Shown here piece after piece: positions 8,749 to 17,268 of a stretch of 35,639 bases of DNA. The translations under genes were made by a program, and so were the position numbers. The stretch comes from Porphyromonas sp. oral taxon 278 str. W7784 (GTDB lineage Bacteria; Bacteroidota; Bacteroidia; Bacteroidales; Porphyromonadaceae), in NCBI RefSeq assembly GCF_000467855.2, contig NZ_KI259230.1, positions 168,756 through 204,394 of the forward strand. The letters run 5' to 3'. The first letter of the stretch is position 1; the number at the start of each line of letters is the position of its first letter. The notes under the pieces are model-generated. The model worked only from the letters and a program-made list of their open reading frames with translations, was not told where the DNA came from and did no database searches.

Positions 8749-8756
8749 TACCTTTG
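8749..8756 (+). promoter_or_regulatory. -7 promoter box TACCTTTG of typA
   Basis: This is an exact TAnnTTTG match 30 bp upstream of ATG 8787. No clear -33 box is seen at the usual spacing. Confidence 0.6.
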
Positions 8757-8786
8757 TCGCCGTAATAGACGAACTTATATATTAAG

Positions 8787-10592
8787 ATGCAAGACATTCG
8801 CAACATAGCAATTATCGCCCACGTCGACCATGGTAAGACGACGCTGGTCGATAAGATGCTCCTGGCCGGCAAACTCTTCAGAGATGATAAGGCTGCCGAA
8901 GTAGATACCTACCTAGATAACAATGACCTAGAGCGAGAGCGTGGGATCACCATCCTCTCGAAGAATGTCAGCATCCGCTACAAGGATGTCAAGATCAATA
9001 TCATCGATACCCCAGGGCACGCCGACTTCGGGGGCGAAGTAGAGCGTGTGCTCAATCTCGCCGACGGATGTCTCTTGCTCGTCGACGCCTTCGAAGGTCC
9101 TATGCCTCAGACACGCTTCGTACTGCAGAAGGCTATCGAGATGGGGCTTAAGCCGATCGTCGTCATCAATAAGGTCGACAAGCCTAACTGCCGTCCCGAG
9201 GAAGTGCAGGATATGGTCTTTGACCTGATGTTTAGCCTCAACGCTAGCGAAGAGCAGCTCGACTTCGAGACCATCTACGGCTCCGCTAAGCAGGGCTGGA
9301 TGAGCAAGGACTACAAAGAGCCCACCGAAGATATCTCTGTCCTACTGGATACCATCCTCGAGCAGATCCCTGCTCCTACGCAGATCGAAGGGCCTGCACA
9401 GATGCTGATCACTTCGCTAGACTATTCCTCTTATGTCGGGCGTATCGCCGTAGGGCGTGTACACCGAGGTACCTTCACCGAAGGACAGGAGGTCGCCCTC
9501 TGCAAGCGGGATGGGTCGATCGCAAAGATGAGGATCAAGGAGGTGAACATCTTCGAAGGCCTAGGCCGTACGAAGGTCGATAGCGTCTCGTCGGGCGATA
9601 TATGTGCACTCGTTGGGATCGAAGGCTTCGAGATCGGGGAGACCCTCACGGACGTTGCTACCCCCGAACCCCTAGAGACCATCGCCGTCGATGAGCCGAC
9701 GATGAGCATGCTCTTCACGATCAACAATTCGCCTTTCTATGGGCGTGAAGGGAAGTTCGTCACCTCCCGGCATATCCACGACCGTCTGATGAAGGAGCTG
9801 GATAAGAACCTAGCTCTGCGTGTCGAGCCCGCCGAGACAGCCGACAGCTGGATCGTGTACGGCCGAGGCGTCCTGCACCTCTCCGTCCTCATCGAGACCA
9901 TGCGCCGTGAAGGCTACGAGCTCCAGGTCGGCCAGCCCCAGGTCATCATCCACGAGATCGACGGCGTACCCCACGAGCCCGTCGAACTCCTGACGGTAAA
10001 CCTCCCCGAAGAATCAGCCAGCAAGATCATCGACGTGGTCACTCGTCGTAAGGGAGAGATGACGATGATGGAGACGAAGGGCGACCGTACCTTCCTCGAA
10101 TTCCACATCCCTTCACGTGGGATCATCGGGCTGAATAACTACGTGCTCACTGCTTCGGCAGGGGAAGCAGTCCTTGCCCATCGCTTCCTCGAGTATCAGC
10201 CTTGGAAGGGGGACATCGAGCGTCGTAATAATGGCTCGATCATCGCTCTGGAGACGGGTACGGCCTATGCCTATGCACTGAATAACCTGCAGAGCCGTGG
10301 GCGCTTCTTCATCGCTCCGCAGGAAGAAGTCTACGCAGGCCAAGTCGTCGGGGAGCACACCAAGGAAGGCGACCTCGCCGTCAATGTCTGCAAGAGCAAG
10401 AAGCTGACGAATATGCGTGCTTCGGGTAGTGACGACAAGGTATCCCTTGCCCCACCCGTGGTCTTCAGCCTAGAGGATGCGCTCGAGTATATCCGCCCCG
10501 ACGAATATGTCGAGGTGACGCCCGTCTCGATGCGTATGCGCAAGATCATCCTCGACGAGACCGAGCGCAAGCGCCAGAATAGACAAGCCTAA
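8787..10592 (+). CDS. typA: Ribosome-binding GTPase TypA/BipA
   Basis: This translational GTPase of the EF-G family binds the ribosome and assists 50S assembly and stress adaptation. It has 601 residues, the normal family length. G1 is AHVDHGKT (11-18), G2 RERGITIL, G3 DTPGH (74-78) and G4 NKVDK (128-132). EF-G-like domains II, III and V follow, and the TypA C-terminal domain contains [15 protein letters not shown] and [13 protein letters not shown]. It is a single gene with its own -7 box and a long two-part hairpin after the stop codon. Confidence 0.98.
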   Translation: MQDIRNIAIIAHVDHGKTTLVDKMLLAGKLFRDDKAAEVDTYLDNNDLERERGITILSKNVSIRYKDVKINIIDTPGHADFGGEVERVLNLADGCLLLVDAFEGPMPQTRFVLQKAIEMGLKPIVVINKVDKPNCRPEEVQDMVFDLMFSLNASEEQLDFETIYGSAKQGWMSKDYKEPTEDISVLLDTILEQIPAPTQIEGPAQMLITSLDYSSYVGRIAVGRVHRGTFTEGQEVALCKRDGSIAKMRIKEVNIFEGLGRTKVDSVSSGDICALVGIEGFEIGETLTDVATPEPLETIAVDEPTMSMLFTINNSPFYGREGKFVTSRHIHDRLMKELDKNLALRVEPAETADSWIVYGRGVLHLSVLIETMRREGYELQVGQPQVIIHEIDGVPHEPVELLTVNLPEESASKIIDVVTRRKGEMTMMETKGDRTFLEFHIPSRGIIGLNNYVLTASAGEAVLAHRFLEYQPWKGDIERRNNGSIIALETGTAYAYALNNLQSRGRFFIAPQEEVYAGQVVGEHTKEGDLAVNVCKSKKLTNMRASGSDDKVSLAPPVVFSLEDALEYIRPDEYVEVTPVSMRMRKIILDETERKRQNRQA

Positions 10593-10615
10593 GCACCCAC
10601 ATACATGACCCTATG

Positions 10616-10669
10616 AGTAGCGACCAATATACGTAGCCTCTTGCTAGAGGGAGTATATTGGTCGCTACT
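10616..10669 (+). terminator. Terminator after typA
   Basis: AGTAGCGACCAATATAC and its exact complement form a 17-bp stem enclosing a smaller CCTC/GAGG hairpin. The T tract after it is weak (GTTCCTTAAAT). Confidence 0.75.
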
Positions 10670-10740
10670 GTTCCTTAAATACGGACTTATGAACGGATAA
10701 ACGACCACTCACACATACACTCACACTAACTACACGACAC

Positions 10741-11922
10741 ATGAAAGCCATTCGTCTGGGGCTCCTTCCCCGTATCATCATCGCCATCGCCCTAGGTATC
10801 GGTCTGGGGCTCGTAGTGCCTGATGGGGTGACGCGCCTCTTCTTGACCTTCAACGCAATCTTCTCGCAGTTCCTCGGCTTTGCCATCCCACTGATCATCC
10901 TTGCCCTCGTGGCGGAAGCCATCGGGAGCATCGGGCACAGTGCCGGGAAGATGCTCCTACTCACCGTAGCCATCGCTTACGGCTCGACGGTCTTCTCTGG
11001 TTACTTGGCCTACTTCACGGGGGATGCTATCTTCCCGCACCTCATCGAGCCGGGGAAGGTAGAGCAACTCCAGAGTGCAGGCGAAGCGCTCACGCCGTAC
11101 TTCACCATCGAGATGCCTCCGGTGATGGGCGTGATGACGGCGCTGGTCCTCGCCTTCATCCTAGGCTTGGGCGTGGCGCATCTGGAGTCGAAGGCGCTCA
11201 AGCACGTGATCGTCGACCTGAAGGATATCATCTCGGACGTCATCGAGAAGGTGATCATTCCGCTTCTCCCGCTCTATATCTTCGGTATCTTCCTCGAGAT
11301 GGCGAGCAGTGGCAAGGTCGCCGGCGTGCTGGTGGTCTTCATCAAGATCATCGGCGTGATCTTCGCCCTACACATCCTGCTGCTCTTGCTCCAGTTCACC
11401 ATCGCTGGGGTGATCACGAAGAAGAATCCCCTCAGCCTACTGGGGAATATGCTCCCAGCCTACTTCACGGCGCTGGGCACAGCCTCCTCGGCGGCTACGA
11501 TCCCCGTGACGCTCGCCCAGTCGAAGAAGAACGGTACCTCCGACGGCGTCGCTTCCTTCGTCGTCCCTCTGTGTGCGACGATTCACCTCTCGGGGAGCAC
11601 GCTGAAGATCGTCTCCTGCGCCCTAGCTCTTATCCTGATGCAAGGGGGGACGTACGACCTGGGGCTCTTCACGCACTTCATCCTGCTCCTCGGCGTCACC
11701 ATGGTGGCGGCTCCGGGCGTGCCGGGCGGAGCGATCATGGCGGCGCTAGCGATCCTGCAGTCGATCCTCGGCTTCTCGGTGGAGGAGCAAGCGCTGATGA
11801 TCTCCCTATACATCACTATGGATAGCTTCGGCACGGCCTGCAACGTGACTGGCGACGGAGCTATCGCCCTCGTCGTAGACAAGCTCCTTGGGCACAAGGT
11901 CCAAGGGAGCGCCACAGCATAA
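10741..11922 (+). CDS. Dicarboxylate/amino acid:cation symporter (SLC1/DAACS family)
   Basis: The 393-residue membrane protein belongs to the sodium- or proton-coupled amino acid symporter family of GltPh and SstT. The hairpin HP1 serine motif appears as TASSAATIPVTLAQS, and the last helices as MDSFGTACNVTGDGAIAL. Two substrate and ion positions differ from acidic amino acid carriers: the usual NMDGT motif of TM7 reads HLSGS, and the TM8 arginine that in GltPh (Arg397) holds the substrate side-chain carboxylate is Gly, while the neighbouring Asp, Thr, Asn and Asp are kept. A neutral substrate such as serine or threonine is therefore more likely than glutamate; this is inference. Its stop codon overlaps the next ATG by one base. 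Confidence 0.9.
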   Translation: MKAIRLGLLPRIIIAIALGIGLGLVVPDGVTRLFLTFNAIFSQFLGFAIPLIILALVAEAIGSIGHSAGKMLLLTVAIAYGSTVFSGYLAYFTGDAIFPHLIEPGKVEQLQSAGEALTPYFTIEMPPVMGVMTALVLAFILGLGVAHLESKALKHVIVDLKDIISDVIEKVIIPLLPLYIFGIFLEMASSGKVAGVLVVFIKIIGVIFALHILLLLLQFTIAGVITKKNPLSLLGNMLPAYFTALGTASSAATIPVTLAQSKKNGTSDGVASFVVPLCATIHLSGSTLKIVSCALALILMQGGTYDLGLFTHFILLLGVTMVAAPGVPGGAIMAALAILQSILGFSVEEQALMISLYITMDSFGTACNVTGDGAIALVVDKLLGHKVQGSATA

Positions 11923-12686
11923 TGAATCACATCATCGACCGCAAGACTCAAGTCCTCGAGGCCCTAAAGAACTATCGCTGTCGCCTCGCCCCTTCACCCG
12001 AAGCGCCTGAGCTTCGGGCCGCCCTCTTCGACATGGATGGCGTGCTCTTCGACTCTATGCCAGCGCACAGCCGTTCGTGGCAGGAAGCTGCTCGGGAAGC
12101 GGGCCTAAGGATGAGCGAGGAAGACGCCTACTGGTTCGAAGGCCAGACGGGGGGCTACACGATCACGCTCCTCTACCAGCGCACGCACGGCCGTCCCGCC
12201 ACGCCCGAAGAGATCGAATGGCTCTACCAGCGCAAGACCGAGCTCTTCAACCGCTACAATTCCGGCAAGACTCTTCCCGGCGTCGAGCAGGTGCTGGCCC
12301 AACTCTTCGCCCTTCGTCGCCTCGTCGTCACGGGCTCGTCGCAGGCCTCGCTCCTCGACCGGCTTGACGGCGCCTTCCCCGGGGTCTTCTCGCCCGCCCT
12401 CATGGTGACGGGTAAGGACGTGCGCCGAGGCAAGCCCGACCCCGAGCCCTACCTGATGGGCTTGGAGAAGGCGGGGGTACGCCCCTGGGAAGCCTTCGTC
12501 GTGGAGAATGCGCCCATGGGTGTCCGCGCGGCCGTCGGAGCGGGGATCTTCACGATCGCCGTGAACACCGGCTTGCTCCCCGACAGTGCCCTCTCCGATG
12601 AAGGCGCCGATCTTGTCTTCGCCTCGATGCCCGAATTGGCCGAAGCCCTTCCTCATCTCCTTGCCCTCTGGTCCAAGGCGCTGTAG
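11922..12686 (+). CDS. HAD phosphatase, beta-phosphoglucomutase-like
   Basis: The 254-residue HAD subfamily I protein has the nucleophile motif LFDMDGVLFDS (Asp37, Asp39), an alpha-helical cap, motif II VVTGSSQASLL, the lysine motif RRGKPDPEPYLMG and motif IV VVENAPMGVRAAV. This is the beta-PGM/phosphatase group acting on sugar phosphates; whether it is a mutase or phosphatase is not clear. About 30 residues precede the core. The ATG overlaps the TAA of the symporter gene (TAATG), so the two are translationally coupled. Composition is visibly more GC-rich than in the genes around 6 kb. The last 12 nt (AAGGCGCTGTAG) recur at 12719-12730. Confidence 0.88.
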   Translation: MNHIIDRKTQVLEALKNYRCRLAPSPEAPELRAALFDMDGVLFDSMPAHSRSWQEAAREAGLRMSEEDAYWFEGQTGGYTITLLYQRTHGRPATPEEIEWLYQRKTELFNRYNSGKTLPGVEQVLAQLFALRRLVVTGSSQASLLDRLDGAFPGVFSPALMVTGKDVRRGKPDPEPYLMGLEKAGVRPWEAFVVENAPMGVRAAVGAGIFTIAVNTGLLPDSALSDEGADLVFASMPELAEALPHLLALWSKAL

Positions 12687-12786
12687 TTTCCTTCCCTTCG
12701 TCCCTCGCCCTCGGGGCTAAGGCGCTGTAGCTACTCCCTCCCTTTTAGGCGGGCAATCGCCTTCCCCTTCCCCCGCCTCAAACGAA

Positions 12787-12822
12787 GAAGGGCTGGCTTC
12801 GCAACTGCGGAGCCAGCCCTTC
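12787..12822 (+). terminator. Terminator after the symporter-HAD operon
   Basis: GAAGGGCTGGCTTCGCA pairs with TGCGGAGCCAGCCCTTC (17 bp, one G-T pair), followed by CTTTTTG. Confidence 0.88.
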
Positions 12823-12903
12823 CTTTTTGTCCTTCGCTGGGCAAGGCGTCCAGCCTCGCGAAGGCTCGTTTTTCTTCCGCCTTGCGCCCAGTGAATGAGC
12901 GCT

Positions 12904-13351
12904 GTGGGCAAGGCGAAAAATTTCCGTACGTAAGAAAATAAATTTCCGTACGTAAGAAAAAATATTTTCGTACGTAAGAAAATTTATTTCTGTGCGCACG
13001 AAAATTTCCTTTCGTGCGCACGCCGTTTTTTCGCTCTTCGGAAGGAAGCGTTTTTCCTTCCGAAGGGCGATCTTTTTTCTTCCCTAGAGCGATCCGTTTT
13101 CCTTCGGACGAAGGGAAACTTTCCTGCCTAGGGAAAAATATTTTCCAAGCTTGGAAAACGAACTTTCCTACCTTGGAAAATTCCCCGCCTTCCGAACGAA
13201 AAATGACGCCTTCCGCAGGGAAAAAATGACGCCGTGCGAAAGGCGGAAAATTTCCGTGCGCACAGAAATAAATTTCCGCATATGCGAAAATATTTTTTCG
13301 TATATACGGAAATTTTCTTCCGTATATGCGCCGTTTTTTCGCCCTGCCCAC
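12904..13351. repeat. Array of about 19 palindromes in a 22-bp register, bounded by inverted repeats
   Basis: This 448-bp tract lies between convergent genes. It is bounded by GTGGGCAAGGCGAAAAA (12904-12920) and its complement with one mismatch (13335-13351). Inside, dyad centres fall at 12929.5, 12951.5, 12973.5 (core TACGTA), 12995.5, 13017.5 (TGCGCA), 13040 and 13061 (CTTC/GAAG), 13085.5 (CTAG), 13107.5, 13129.5 (CCTAGG), 13149.5 (AAGCTT inside TTTTCCAAGCTTGGAAAA), 13171.5, then degenerate centres at 13193.5, 13215.5 and 13237.5, then 13259.5 (TGCGCA), 13281.5 (CATATG), 13303.5 (TATATA) and 13325.5. The first and last centres are exactly 18 x 22 bp apart. Flanks are mostly TTTC/GAAA; cores vary. 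The left and right ~130 bp also align with each other as inverted repeats. Both strands stay open for long stretches (minus 12731-13372), but a gene here is doubtful. Confidence 0.88.
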
Positions 13352-13379
13352 TAGGGGGAATGGAGCGGGCAAAGGGTCG

Positions 13380-14864
13380 CTAGCGGAGGGCGGTAGAGCC
13401 CTTCGTCTCGGGGCGCTTCGGCACGGTGGCTACCGCTGTCGTCGAGGGCGTGGAGGCCTTCGCTCCTTGGGCCTTGGCCAGGTAAGAGAAGGGTTCGCTG
13501 ACGAAGACCCGAGCCTTGTGCCACAGGAGGCGACGCTCGAAGTCCATGAAGGCTTCCCGAGTCTTCGCACTCACTTCGGGCAGGCCTGCGGAGGTCGAGG
13601 CGGAGAAGTAGCCAGAGCCTCCTCCGAGCCAAGCCCGCTCGGCCAGCGCCAGCATGTGCGGGTAGAGCCCGCTGTCGGCCTTCACCGCTCGAGGCGCTTC
13701 GGCGGGGCGGTCGCCCCAGACGCAGAGGATCGCTCCCCGCTGGCTCGAGGCGCTGGAGCTCAAGCCCAGGATGCGCCTGCTGTAGAGCATCTCCAGGTCG
13801 GCCGAGGGGGCGCTCGCTTTGAAGACCCTCAGGCGGGCTTCGGTGGCGGGCTGGGCGTAGGTGCTGAGCCCCTTGGCGCTCGAGAGGTGAAGGAGGTCGA
13901 CCGCCTTCTCCCCGAACTGCGCCGTGGGGTCCCAAACGATCGCCTTCCGCCCGAGCGACTCTACGTGCGCCACCAGTTCGGAGGTGAACTGAGGGTCCTT
14001 CGGCGAGGCTTCGTCGGTGACGAGGTGGATGTAGGGCACGTCGAGGCGCTCGGAGAGTTCGGTGAGCAGCTCCTTGAGGACACGCTTGCCCTGAGGCGAG
14101 TGCATGTCGAAGCCCATGGCACGGGAGAAGAGCGCACTTGCTCCCGCTAGATCAAGCTCGGGGATGAGCGTGATGCGGTGCTCCTGGCACAGACGGGCCA
14201 GCTCCTCGAGGTCCGCCGGGCTGTAGTACTTGCCGGGGAGGATCGCCGTGTGCTTCGGGTCGGTGAGCTGTGGGTAACGCTTGCTCCCCAGGCGCCAAGC
14301 TTCCTGATCCGTCAGGTGCAGGTGCAGGGCGTTGACTTTGTACTGGGAGAGGAGGCGGATCTGCTTCTTCAGTTCGTCCATGGGCACGAAGGTGTCTCCG
14401 AGCCCGAGCATTAAGCCCCGCATGCGGAAGGCGGGCCAGTCGATGATGTCGCACGCCTCCAGTTCGCCCTTCCTGTCGGCCGAGAGGATGAGTTGCTCGA
14501 GGGTCTGAAGGCCTCGGTACAGCCCGACTATATCGGGCGAATCGATGGAGATCCCGCTGGGCGTGATGCGCAGGCGGTAAGCTTCGTCCTTGTTGAAGAA
14601 GATCTTGGGGATGGAGGGGACGATGGTCGTGCGAATGAAGGTGCTCCCGTGAGCGTCGGCAGAGTAGCCGTGCTTGCGAAGGAGGTCCTTGATCTCGTCT
14701 TGGAGGTAGCGCCCCTCGGGCTTGAGCCGGCTGATGGAGCATCTTCCCCGGAGCGTCTCGACGTACTGAGGTCGGGGAAGGAGCTTGTCGACAGATGCTC
14801 GGGCGCTTGTGCCCGCCAGCAGAAGACTCCCGAGAGCCAGGAGTAGGTAAGGTCTACGTGCCAT
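13380..14864 (-). CDS. GH20-like beta-N-acetylhexosaminidase, secreted
   Basis: The 494-residue protein has an N-terminal signal peptide (about 1-23, ending SARA). Residues ~30-140 resemble the GH20b domain; the barrel follows with IDWPAFRMRGLML, NALHLHLTDQEAWRLG and RITLIPELDLAGASALFS. The catalytic Asp-Glu pair is kept as HLVTDEAS (Asp284, Glu285). It is a divergent member: the family's usual HIGGDE reads HLVTDE and the usual PGHS reads AGAS, and the C-terminal part is poorly conserved. It probably releases N-acetylhexosamine residues from host or cell-wall glycans, but activity on the standard substrate is uncertain. It is a single minus-strand gene, convergent with the HAD gene and ending 29 bp from the palindrome array. 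No clear promoter was found in 14865-15020. Confidence 0.85.
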   Translation of the reverse strand: MARRPYLLLALGSLLLAGTSARASVDKLLPRPQYVETLRGRCSISRLKPEGRYLQDEIKDLLRKHGYSADAHGSTFIRTTIVPSIPKIFFNKDEAYRLRITPSGISIDSPDIVGLYRGLQTLEQLILSADRKGELEACDIIDWPAFRMRGLMLGLGDTFVPMDELKKQIRLLSQYKVNALHLHLTDQEAWRLGSKRYPQLTDPKHTAILPGKYYSPADLEELARLCQEHRITLIPELDLAGASALFSRAMGFDMHSPQGKRVLKELLTELSERLDVPYIHLVTDEASPKDPQFTSELVAHVESLGRKAIVWDPTAQFGEKAVDLLHLSSAKGLSTYAQPATEARLRVFKASAPSADLEMLYSRRILGLSSSASSQRGAILCVWGDRPAEAPRAVKADSGLYPHMLALAERAWLGGGSGYFSASTSAGLPEVSAKTREAFMDFERRLLWHKARVFVSEPFSYLAKAQGAKASTPSTTAVATVPKRPETKGSTALR

Positions 14865-15026
14865 GTGGCGAAGTGGTTCGTTGGGGAGAGGTAGCTATCA
14901 TCCTCTCCGTAGTAAATAGGGATTGCAAGAGTGGGAAGGCGCCCCCCGACAGAAGCGTATCTGACCACGACTAGGGATAGATCTAGTCGTAGAGACGAGG
15001 CAAGCCCTCCCTTATTAACGAAGCAA

Positions 15027-15060
15027 AAGAGGATGTGCAAAAGCGTTTGCACATCCTCTT
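15027..15060 (-). terminator. Terminator of tRNA-Thr
   Basis: AAGAGGATGTGCAAA and its exact complement form a 15-bp stem with a 4-nt loop (AGCG), ending in TTTTGC on the minus strand, 11 nt after the tRNA. Confidence 0.85.
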
Positions 15061-15071
15061 CTTTCCTTTCG

Positions 15072-15145
15072 AGCCTCTTGTCGGATTCGAACCAACGACC
15101 CCGAGATTACAAATCACGTGCTCTGGCCAACTGAGCTAAAGAGGC
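15072..15145 (-). tRNA. tRNA-Thr (anticodon TGT)
   Basis: This 74-nt tRNA has acceptor stem GCCTCTT/AAGAGGC with discriminator T, D arm GCTCAGTTGGCCAGAGC, anticodon loop TTTGTAA with anticodon TGT, and T arm GTTGGTTCGAATCCGAC. The anticodon stem CGTGA/TCTCG carries one T-T mismatch. CCA is not encoded. Confidence 0.95.
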
Positions 15146-15249
15146 AGGTGGGTAAGCGACCTATATCGCACCGCTACGACCTAATACCCTTGCTGCGATC
15201 AAGCCCTGGGGGAGTCAAAGGGAGCTGGTCGTATAGGACTTACCCGATG

Positions 15250-15279
15250 CAAAAGTAGTATAAATATCCGAATATGCAA
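15250..15279 (-). promoter_or_regulatory. Promoter of tRNA-Thr
   Basis: On the minus strand TTG (15279-15277) is followed after 19 bp by TACTTTTG (15257-15250), a consensus fit, 104 bp upstream of the tRNA 5' end. Confidence 0.7.
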
Positions 15280-15311
15280 GGGGGCTAGGCAGAGGGTAAG
15301 CCTCTCGGCTC

Positions 15312-16508
15312 CTAGTCTTGCCCTTCGTCGAGGTCGTCCCAGTCCAGCTCGAGGTCACTGGAGCCGTCGTCAGCCCACTCATCTTCGTCCCAGTCCTCGT
15401 CCTCGTCGTCTTGGGCGGGGAGAGGAAGATCCTCGTCGTCGTCCCAGCTGAGGGAGGTGACGTCGATGGCCTGCTGGATAATTGATTCCCGCTGGTGCTT
15501 CGTCTCACGGTTGAGCTCCTGCCAGAGCGTATCCTTCAGTTCGGTCAGCCCCTGATGAGCTGCCGCTGAGATGAAGAGGATGGGGAGGTCTTCGGGGAGC
15601 TCTTGGTGTAGCTCATCCACGAGCCAGCCCTGGATCTCTTCGTCGATGAGGTCGCTCTTGGTGATGCAGAGTACCTTGCGCTTCTCTGTGAGCTCAGCGT
15701 TGTACTTGACTAGCTCTCCTAGGAGGAGGCGATACTCGCTAGCGATGTGCTCGGTATCGGCGGGGATCATGAAGAGGAGCAAGGCATTGCGCTCGATGTG
15801 GCGCAGGAAGCGAAGGCCAAGGCCTCGCCCTTCGGCAGCGCCCTCGATGATACCGGGGATGTCGGCCATGACGAAGGAGCGATCATCACGGTAGCGTACC
15901 ATCCCGAGGTTGGGCTCTAGGGTGGTGAAGGGGTAGTTGGCGATCTTGGGCTTCGCCGCCGTCAGTACGGAGAGGAGGGTAGACTTCCCTGCATTGGGGA
16001 GGCCTACTAGCCCTACGTCGGCCAGCATCTTGAGCTGGAGGATGACGGTGAGCTCCTTGGAAGGCTCCCCAGGCTGTGCATAGCGAGGTGCTTGGTTCGT
16101 AGAGGTCTTGAAGAAGGTATTGCCCTTCCCTCCACGTCCGCCCTTGACGAGGAGCTCCTGCTGACCATGGCGGTTGAGGTCCATGATGAACTCCCCTGTG
16201 AGGGCATCGTAGACTACGGTACCTACGGGGACTTCGATGACCTGGTCCTCGCCGTCACTACCTGTGGAGCGATTGCCACTGCCACTGCCTCCGTTGGTAG
16301 CGATGACGTGGCGCTGGTAGCGCAGGTGCAGGAGGGTCCAGTAGTTCTCATTGGCGCGGATGTAGATGTCGCCCCCTCGTCCGCCGTCGCCACCATCGGG
16401 GCCACCCTTGGGGATGTACTTCTCTCTACGGAAGTGGGTAGAGCCACGTCCTCCCTTGCCCGAGCGGCAGTAGATCTTGACGTAGTCTACAAAGTTTGAT
16501 TCTGCCAT
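15312..16508 (-). CDS. obg: GTPase Obg
   Basis: This essential GTPase is involved in 50S ribosome maturation and growth control. The 398-residue protein has the glycine-rich Obg fold at 1-158 ([19 protein letters not shown]), then a G domain with P-loop [12 protein letters not shown] (166-177), switch region [13 protein letters not shown]3 DIPG (216-219) and G4 TKSD. After the G domain there is no typical OCT domain; the tail from about 352 is strongly acidic, dominated by Asp and Glu. It follows adk after 169 nt that hold a terminator-like structure, so it may be transcribed partly from its own promoter. Confidence 0.97.
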   Translation of the reverse strand: MAESNFVDYVKIYCRSGKGGRGSTHFRREKYIPKGGPDGGDGGRGGDIYIRANENYWTLLHLRYQRHVIATNGGSGSGNRSTGSDGEDQVIEVPVGTVVYDALTGEFIMDLNRHGQQELLVKGGRGGKGNTFFKTSTNQAPRYAQPGEPSKELTVILQLKMLADVGLVGLPNAGKSTLLSVLTAAKPKIANYPFTTLEPNLGMVRYRDDRSFVMADIPGIIEGAAEGRGLGLRFLRHIERNALLLFMIPADTEHIASEYRLLLGELVKYNAELTEKRKVLCITKSDLIDEEIQGWLVDELHQELPEDLPILFISAAAHQGLTELKDTLWQELNRETKHQRESIIQQAIDVTSLSWDDDEDLPLPAQDDEDEDWDEDEWADDGSSDLELDWDDLDEGQD

Positions 16509-16544
16509 AGTGGCTCTCCTCTTCTATATTGTGATATGATGAGA

Positions 16545-16552
16545 CAAAAATA
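16545..16552 (-). promoter_or_regulatory. Possible -7 box of obg (TATTTTTG)
   Basis: The minus strand reads TATTTTTG, a TAnnTTTG match 36 bp before the obg ATG. It overlaps the T-rich tail of the hairpin at 16557-16625, and no -33 box is seen, so this may be only the terminator's T tract. Confidence 0.35.
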
Positions 16553-16556
16553 AGGA

Positions 16557-16625
16557 AAGGCACGTACCTGAAGGAGAGCCGGATCTTCGCTCGGGCGAAG
16601 AGCTACACTTCAGGTACCATGCCTT
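16557..16625 (-). terminator. Terminator or attenuator between adk and obg
   Basis: An outer stem (AAGGCACGTACCTGAAG with CTTCAGGTACCATGCCTT, slightly imperfect) encloses an inner hairpin (TCTTCGC, loop TCGG, GCGAAGA). On the minus strand it is followed by TCCTTATTTTTG. It lies downstream of adk and upstream of obg. Confidence 0.7.
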
Positions 16626-16677
16626 GTCCTCCAACCGTGGGTCTTGGAGCTCGCTTCGGCTACAGACAGTGCTGTCT

Positions 16678-17250
16678 CTAGCCTAGGGTATCTATGACCT
16701 CTCCTATGCGAGCTGTGATATCTGAGATAGCGCCACTGCCTGGGATGGCATGGTGGACACCCTTCTTGCTGTAGTGCTCAGCGATAGGGGCGGTCTGAGC
16801 GTGATAGACATCGAGGCGCTTCTTGATCGTCTCGAGATTGTCATCGCTACGTCCGCTACCCATCCCTCTCTTGAGGAGGCGCTGGATCAGTTCGTCTTCG
16901 CCGACACGGAGCTCGAGGACTGCGTGGACGGCAGTGCCATGCTTGGCAAAGAGTTCGTCAAGGGCTTCCGCCTGAGCGACGGTGCGGGGGAATCCGTCGA
17001 GGATGAGTCCACGCTTAGGCTGACGTTCTTCTAGGACCTTCTCGATCATCCCGATGATCAGGCCGTCAGGGACCAGCTGTCCAGCGTCGATGAAGCTCTT
17101 AGCGGCCTTACCCAGCTCGCTCTGCTGCTTTATCTCTTCGCGTAGGAGATCCCCCGTAGAGATGTGATCGAACCCATACTGTTCGATGAGGACTTCACTC
17201 TGCGTCCCCTTCCCAGAGCCTGGGGCTCCGAAGATCACTAAATTAAGCAT
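16678..17250 (-). CDS. adk: Adenylate kinase
   Basis: It converts ATP and AMP to two ADP in the cytosol. The protein has 190 residues, the short-lid form. P-loop GAPGSGKGT is at 8-16, the AMP-binding region DHISTGDLLREE follows, then LDGFPRTVAQAEAL. The lid lacks the zinc-binding cysteines of the long form and reads MGSGRSDDNLETIKKRL. It starts 18 nt after the hpt stop codon and is probably cotranscribed with it; hpt-adk-obg is a common order in Bacteroidales. Confidence 0.98.
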   Translation of the reverse strand: MLNLVIFGAPGSGKGTQSEVLIEQYGFDHISTGDLLREEIKQQSELGKAAKSFIDAGQLVPDGLIIGMIEKVLEERQPKRGLILDGFPRTVAQAEALDELFAKHGTAVHAVLELRVGEDELIQRLLKRGMGSGRSDDNLETIKKRLDVYHAQTAPIAEHYSKKGVHHAIPGSGAISDITARIGEVIDTLG

Positions 17251-17268
17251 CGTTTCTTTCTATCTGTG

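Noticed and set aside
12675-12730. 12-bp repeat AAGGCGCTGTAG at the HAD gene end and 44 bp downstream
   Set aside because: Too short to interpret; probably a local slippage or duplication remnant.
13326-14150. 274-codon plus-strand frame opposite the GH20 gene, and 7026-7628 minus opposite frame of the HAD gene
   Set aside because: Both are GC-rich shadow frames of genes with clear family motifs.
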